The position numbers were made by a program, and so were the translations under genes. 10,873 bases of DNA, taken from assembly GCA_943704525.1 (NCBI GenBank), contig CALSCQ010002956.1, positions 1-10,873 of the forward strand. The letters are read 5' to 3'. The notes beneath the pieces are model-generated. The model searched no databases. It was not told where the DNA came from and worked only from the letters and a program-made list of their open reading frames with translations. Below, piece by piece: positions 6,930 to 10,873 of this stretch (position 1 is the first letter of the stretch; each line of letters opens with the position of its first letter). The stretch is from Pigoraptor vietnamica. Its lineage: Eukaryota; Opisthokonta; Filasterea.

Positions 6930-8412
6930 GCACGCACGCACGCACACCATCTCTCCACCATTGCAAGTCGACAGGCGATGATGCACACATGATATGTCGA
7001 GCAGAAGTGTTCCCACGCACTCTGCGGTACCCACTGCACTGTGTGCCACTCGACCCCCGGCAGTGCTACGAGTTTTGCGCGACTGAGGGAGGGCCACAGC
7101 GTCTGGTGAAGGGCGATGGTGGTCACCTCCTGCGGAACACGAAGTCACGTGCGCGGCTGTGCCGTCAGAGTGCGGCACACACGCGCGCGCAGCAACAGTG
7201 CACACACACACAACACACGTGCACAGAGAATTCTCCCCGCATATGCAAAAACACATATCGCAACACACGCACAAGAACTCGCAAGCACGACATTCCACAC
7301 ATGCAGTCATACAGGGCATACCTCGATGCCGCCAGCGACGCCCTGCACTCCACCCTCCGCCACCATACAGAAACCAGTGAGTGCGAGTCTATCGACACGC
7401 CACACTGCCAGCGTATCTGCGACGAGAGCAGAGTTAAGAGGGACGGCAACCGAGAAGGCTGTGAGTGACGGATAGGTACTCACTCCATGGTGACGTGCAG
7501 CCGTTAAGTTCGCGCTCTCCAGCCGCAAAATCGTGCCCCGGCAGCGCAGCACCGACGACGAGCGTGTCTGAAGTGTGTGTGGCCACAGTCGAAGGTGTTA
7601 CGCAGGGTCGTCCAAAGGGCGATGGCATGAAGAGTGGCGTGTGGAGAGCAAGTTTGTAGAAATCGGGCCATGTGAGCGCGGTCAGTTACCCACCATCCAG
7701 CATGTGCGAAAGGAGCGCCTCGATCGAACTTTCTGAGCGCCCGCTGCTTAACACGACCTCTGGAGACGCAATTGCTAGGATGGGGCACGTGGCCGACGGG
7801 GCCTGTGTTCGCTTTCGAAAGTAAGTGCGTAGGTCGCACTGAGCGTATGGCACGTGCATACCGGCGGCGTTTGTTCATACCTTCGCGCGTTTCGCGGCAT
7901 GCAAGACGAGCGCGTTCAGCGCGGGAATGAAGGCGCCCCATGGTGTCACGGGAATTACGGACGCTTGAAATGGAGCGAGTGCCGCAACAACCGCCTCGCA
8001 CAGCGGTGCATCTTCGCCGTCAACCTGGTTGCGGACAGCATGTTCACACAGGCACACGCATAAGCACAAATCATTGTTGCGGGTCCACAAGCGACGCGCC
8101 ACGAGCGCCAACAAAACTCAGCGAAGGGGGAACACAAGGGCGCAAAGCGAGTTAGGCGAAGATCAACACCCACCGCAACTGCCACTTCGTCCACGAGCAA
8201 TACAGCTGCGCAATAAGAGGTGCAGACGGCCACTTCAGCATACTTGGCACATGCACGCCCTGTTGCACAAACTCAGATTATACCGATGGCCCACCAGACT
8301 CGACGAACCGCGCAAGGCGACCCACGTCCGCTGCGAGTGCAGCAGTGTCGGCCTTGTTCGCCACGGCGCGGCGGTGAATGCGCGTGCCCAAAACGACCTT
8401 AAACGGCGCCAT
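6558..8412 (-). CDS. Unrecognised protein, possibly GT-A-fold glycosyltransferase-like, seven exons
   Basis: I do not firmly recognise this protein. Minus-strand exons are 8412-8284, 8024-7881, 7802-7694, 7567-7484, 7416-7322, 7129 to about 7050, and 6699-6558 (stop TGA at 6560-6558), giving about 260 aa. The phases of the first six exons agree and join into one globular protein. The ATG at 8412 has a good context (AACATGG) and opens directly on a predicted beta strand (FKVVLGTR). Later blocks are [88 protein letters not shown] and [16 protein letters not shown]. Alternating strands and helices, a Pro-x-Leu-Asn block and a DDTLVVGA block suggest a nucleotide-sugar-binding GT-A fold; this is inference. 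The 3' end of exon 6 is uncertain: donor 7049 (GA|GTGGCA) restores frame with acceptor 6700, but others are possible. The exon-3 acceptor could be 9 nt upstream. Confidence 0.75.
6769..6948. repeat. CA / CACG compound microsatellite, about 180 bp
   Basis: A nearly pure run alternating (CA)n and (CGCA)n blocks with a single visible slip near 6830. It lies in the last intron of the minus-strand gene (about 6700-7049), so the pre-mRNA carries UG/UGCG repeats. Long open frames through it on both strands (His-Thr and Val-Cys repeats) are by-products of the repeat and not genes. Alternating purine-pyrimidine DNA of this kind can adopt Z-DNA. Confidence 0.97.
7175..7225. repeat. CA/CG-rich short repeat in an intron of the glycosyltransferase-like gene
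   Basis: CACACACGCGCGCGC followed, after a short break, by (CA)6 and CAACACACG, inside intron 7130-7321. Sense polarity of the host gene is GT/GCGC. Confidence 0.75.
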
Positions 8413-8589
8413 GTTAATGGTCTTCTGTCTTCTCTGAATCGATGGGTTGCGTGTTTCGAGTGTTGAAACTGTACACACAGCAGCTGTCTCACCCGAAGGC
8501 GGCGAGTCTGGACTGATATGTCCAGGTAACGCAGTCCACGACGGTCTCTCTGCGGAGCCATGGCCACCGTGTATTCCCATTTTCAGCAA
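8413..8589. other. Spacer between two tandem minus-strand genes
   Basis: 177 bp between the stop of the S9 peptidase and the start of the glycosyltransferase-like gene, both on the minus strand. It must hold the 3' UTR of the first and the promoter and 5' UTR of the second. The frame of the downstream gene stays open upstream of its ATG, but that stretch has no protein-like composition. No clear TATA box or poly-A signal. Confidence 0.6.
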
Positions 8590-10770
8590 TCACATGTTGT
8601 GGATCTTGATGTCGGGAAGGGACGCGCTGTCGGCTGGCGTGAACCCAAACACGCGCGAGAAGAAGAAGAACTCGCCGTCGAGCGCGGTGCGAATGTTGTC
8701 GGCATTGCGGAAGCCGTGTTGCTCCCCCTTGAACAGCACGTAGGCCGTCGGTATGCCCTTGGCGCGGACGGCCTCGAACATGCGCTCGGACTGGTCGGGG
8801 GGAACGATCTGCGAGGAAATAGGGGTCAGCGAAAGAGGGGTAACGAGAAAGTAGAACAGGCCTTGGGGAGACTTATCGTGTTCGCGTCACTCTACACTGA
8901 CATACCTTGTCCTCGTCGCCCTGGAACAGAATGATGGGGCAGGTGATGCTGTCGACGTGGTGAATGGGCGAGCGGGCGAGGTAGACGTCGCGCGCTTCTG
9001 GGTAAGGACCGACGAGTCCGTCCATGTAACGCTTCTCGAACTTGTGCGTGTCCTTCGCGAGGGCCTCGATGTCAGACACGCCAAAGTTGCTGCAACCGGC
9101 CGCAAAGACCCTGCGCGACAGGAAGCACGTGTTGGTGCATGGAACACACACTCAACCACACACTTACCGCGCGCACACCACACATAACAACAGCGGAGGA
9201 GGACCCACTTCTTGAAGGCCAGCGCAGCAAGCGTCGTGTAACCCTGCGCACGCCCAAACACATTGAGGTGAGCGCATACACTTTAAAGTGCCGCCTTTAC
9301 ACGCGATCAAAGCCCATAATATAGAATACGCGAGAAAGAGACAGAGCGCATTCGCGGACCCACCCCCGCACTTCCACCGTCGATCGCGAGGCGCTTGCCG
9401 TCGGCCTTCCCCTCTTTCGCAAGGTGAAGCGCGCCGTTGCAGCAGTCGTCCACGTCGACAATGCCCCAGTTCTTGTTCAGCCGCTCGCGGTACTCCCGCC
9501 CATAGCCAGACGAGCTGCGCCAAGGCGTCGGGTCAATTTGTTTCCACGTAACAGACACCAACTCGGTAAGTTTCATAAATCACACGGGAGAGTGTGCGAG
9601 CAAGAAAACGTGACCATGTAAGAATAAAAGCACATAGAAGACTCTGCTCTTTGTGCGTCGACAAAGTGCGCACACGCACCCGCCATAATTCACGTCGAGC
9701 ACGGCAAACCCGCGCGACGTCCAGTACTGCATGAGCACGTTCAGCGTGTCGCCAGTGGCGGACGTCGGCCCACCGTGGACCTTCACGAGCAGTGGCGGGC
9801 GTTCGTTCGGAGGCGCCGAAAAGTCGCGGTTGCGCGGGGCATAGTAGTAGCCATGCGACGTGCGGCCGTCCGTTGTGGGAAATTCGATGTGCTGGGGAAT
9901 TGAGATGTAGCCGGGGTCGAGGGAGAGTGGAGAGCTCACGCGCAGCACGCGCTTCTCGCCGCGGCCAGTGGACTTGTCGGCGCGCAGTGCGACGACCTAT
10001 GCAACAGCCAGCAGCGACGGAAAACGTTAGTCACCTCAGATTGTCAGGAGATAAGCCGAAGCGATTGATGGCTCACGACATGGACAAAGCGAAGAAAAGC
10101 CAATAAGTCCAGAACTGCGCTGCGTTAATACGCACGCACACACACACACACGCGCACGCATAACCAATTGGTAACAGACGAGGCATGTGCACAGCCCACC
10201 TGCGAGAACTTGTCGGGCGATCCACCCACGAAGAAGGCGGTGCCGTCCGCCGCCAGCCACACGTGCGCATATGACGTAAAGCCGCCCTCGACGGTGGTAA
10301 CGGCGCGCGTGGTCGTGTTAACGTATCCTGAAATCAGAGTAGCTTGATGAGAACTCCTGCATAACACGAGCCATGGCCTTGCGCACGCCTCCCTCATGCA
10401 CACAGTCTAATTCACAATGACCCTCACCAATCCAGTCGCGCGTCGTCGCAAGAATCGTCCCGTCCGTCCCAACGCCGTACGAAGACACTGCAAACGTCCA
10501 GTGCGGCGACGCAAACTCGGCGTCCCGCGGGCACAACGCAACGGCGGGTGGGTTGGGCTTCAGCGCGGCCACCGACGACGCGTCGACCTTGCACAGATTC
10601 CACCAATTCGAGTGGTCCGAGATGTAGACGAGCGAGCCGTCCGGCAGCCAGCTGGGGTGCGTGACGGCAATGCCCGCGCCACCAGCGACGGTCACGTGGG
10701 CGGGGAGGACCTTGCGATACCCCGCCGAGGGATCGAGACGCGCGACGCACAGGCTCGTCGAGTCCCACGG
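8590..10770 (-). CDS. S9 family (prolyl oligopeptidase-type) serine peptidase, 5'-partial
   Basis: S9 peptidases combine a beta-propeller with a C-terminal alpha/beta-hydrolase domain and cleave short peptides, often at the N-terminus (acylaminoacyl or dipeptidyl peptidases). Minus-strand exons are 10770-10428, 10327-10200, 9996-9680, 9514-9364, 9243-9209, 9110-8906 and 8808-8590, with consistent phases and 465 visible residues. Propeller part: [13 protein letters not shown], then [20 protein letters not shown]. Hydrolase part: oxyanion-region [29 protein letters not shown], nucleophile Ser311 in GGSAGG, Asp392 in GDEDKIVPP, His424 in KGEQHGFR. The triad is complete, so the enzyme should be active. 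The closing SRVFGF tail is typical of a widespread S9 group in bacteria and plants. No localisation can be given because the N-terminus is outside the window. Exon 5 is only 35 nt. Substrate preference is not readable. Confidence 0.95.
10131..10160. repeat. CA/CACG microsatellite in an S9 peptidase intron
   Basis: CGCACG, then about eight CA units, then CGCGCACGCA, inside intron 9997-10199. Sense polarity of the gene is GT-rich. The same intron has a textbook branch-point-like GACTAAC about 30 nt upstream of its TAG acceptor. Confidence 0.85.
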
Positions 10771-10873
10771 CTGCGGTTAAAATTAGGGTTAGGAATGGCC
10801 ACAGAGAAGAGTCGGGTAAGCTACAATAGCGGACTCGTTTCTGGCAAGCACATGGCGAGGGGCGAAGGGGGGG
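10771..10873 (-). other. Upstream intron of the S9 peptidase, running towards or past the window edge
   Basis: The exon starting at 10770 is preceded on the minus strand by CTAACCCTAATTTTAACCGCAG, a plausible branch point and CAG acceptor. I looked in all three minus frames of the remaining bases and found no stretch resembling the S9 propeller segment expected before PWDST, so the previous exon is probably outside the window. Confidence 0.6.

Noticed and set aside
6769-6948. CRISPR-like or satellite array
   Set aside because: No spacers and no unit longer than 4 bp; it is a simple compound microsatellite.
6742-7020. Open frames of His-Thr or Val-Cys/Ala repeats through the microsatellite
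   Set aside because: Stop-free only because CA/CACG repeats contain no stop codon in any frame; they lie in an intron.
7504-8001. 165-codon minus-strand open frame
   Set aside because: It overlaps exons of the glycosyltransferase-like gene in the wrong frame; the correct frame joins conserved-looking blocks across phase-compatible introns.
10779-10792. TTAGGGTTAGG, telomere-like
   Set aside because: Fewer than two full units, inside an intron next to an acceptor; the reverse complement CTAACCCTAA is better read as a branch-point region.
10801-10873. Possible upstream exon of the S9 peptidase ending before a GTAGCT donor
   Set aside because: The phase-compatible reading (…RHVLARNESAI) does not resemble the family sequence expected before PWDST, so there is not enough support.

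Overview
This window comes from the nuclear genome of a GC-rich, intron-rich microbial eukaryote. The evidence is five protein-coding genes whose reading frames only become continuous after removing short GT...AG introns (46 to about 350 bp, nearly all ending in CAG or TAG), two nuclear-encoded mitochondrial ribosomal proteins with N-terminal targeting peptides, and abundant CA/CACG microsatellites. I cannot place the lineage from sequence alone. A protist is likely, but haptophyte, stramenopile, apusozoan and early opisthokont all remain possible.

Layout. 1-111 is pure poly-A at the left edge, followed by the 3' end of an intron. 134-3437 (+) is the 3' part of a HECT-type E3 ubiquitin ligase in six exons. 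It carries a SIN3-type paired amphipathic helix (PAH) domain upstream of HECT and a disordered insertion of about 180 residues inside the HECT N-lobe; its catalytic cysteine codon is split by an intron. 3438-3798 is a tail-to-tail spacer. 3799-5430 (-) encodes mitochondrial ribosomal protein uS10m (three exons, 406 aa, long C-terminal extension). 5431-5714 is a head-to-head spacer, probably a bidirectional promoter. 5715-6278 (+) is the single-exon gene for mitochondrial ribosomal protein bL32m. 6558-8412 (-) is a seven-exon gene for a protein of about 260 aa that I do not firmly recognise, possibly a GT-A-fold glycosyltransferase; its last intron holds a 180-bp CA/CACG microsatellite. 8590-10770 (-) is the 3' part of an S9 (prolyl oligopeptidase family) serine peptidase in seven exons with an intact Ser-Asp-His triad. 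Its 5' end lies beyond the right edge.

The genes do not form one pathway. The only functional pairing is the divergent uS10m/bL32m couple (small and large mitoribosomal subunit), which may share one promoter. The most unusual item is the PAH-HECT domain combination. It suggests a ubiquitin ligase that binds a transcription factor or SIN3-like partner through its PAH domain. I see no prokaryotic, viral, transposon or CRISPR element.
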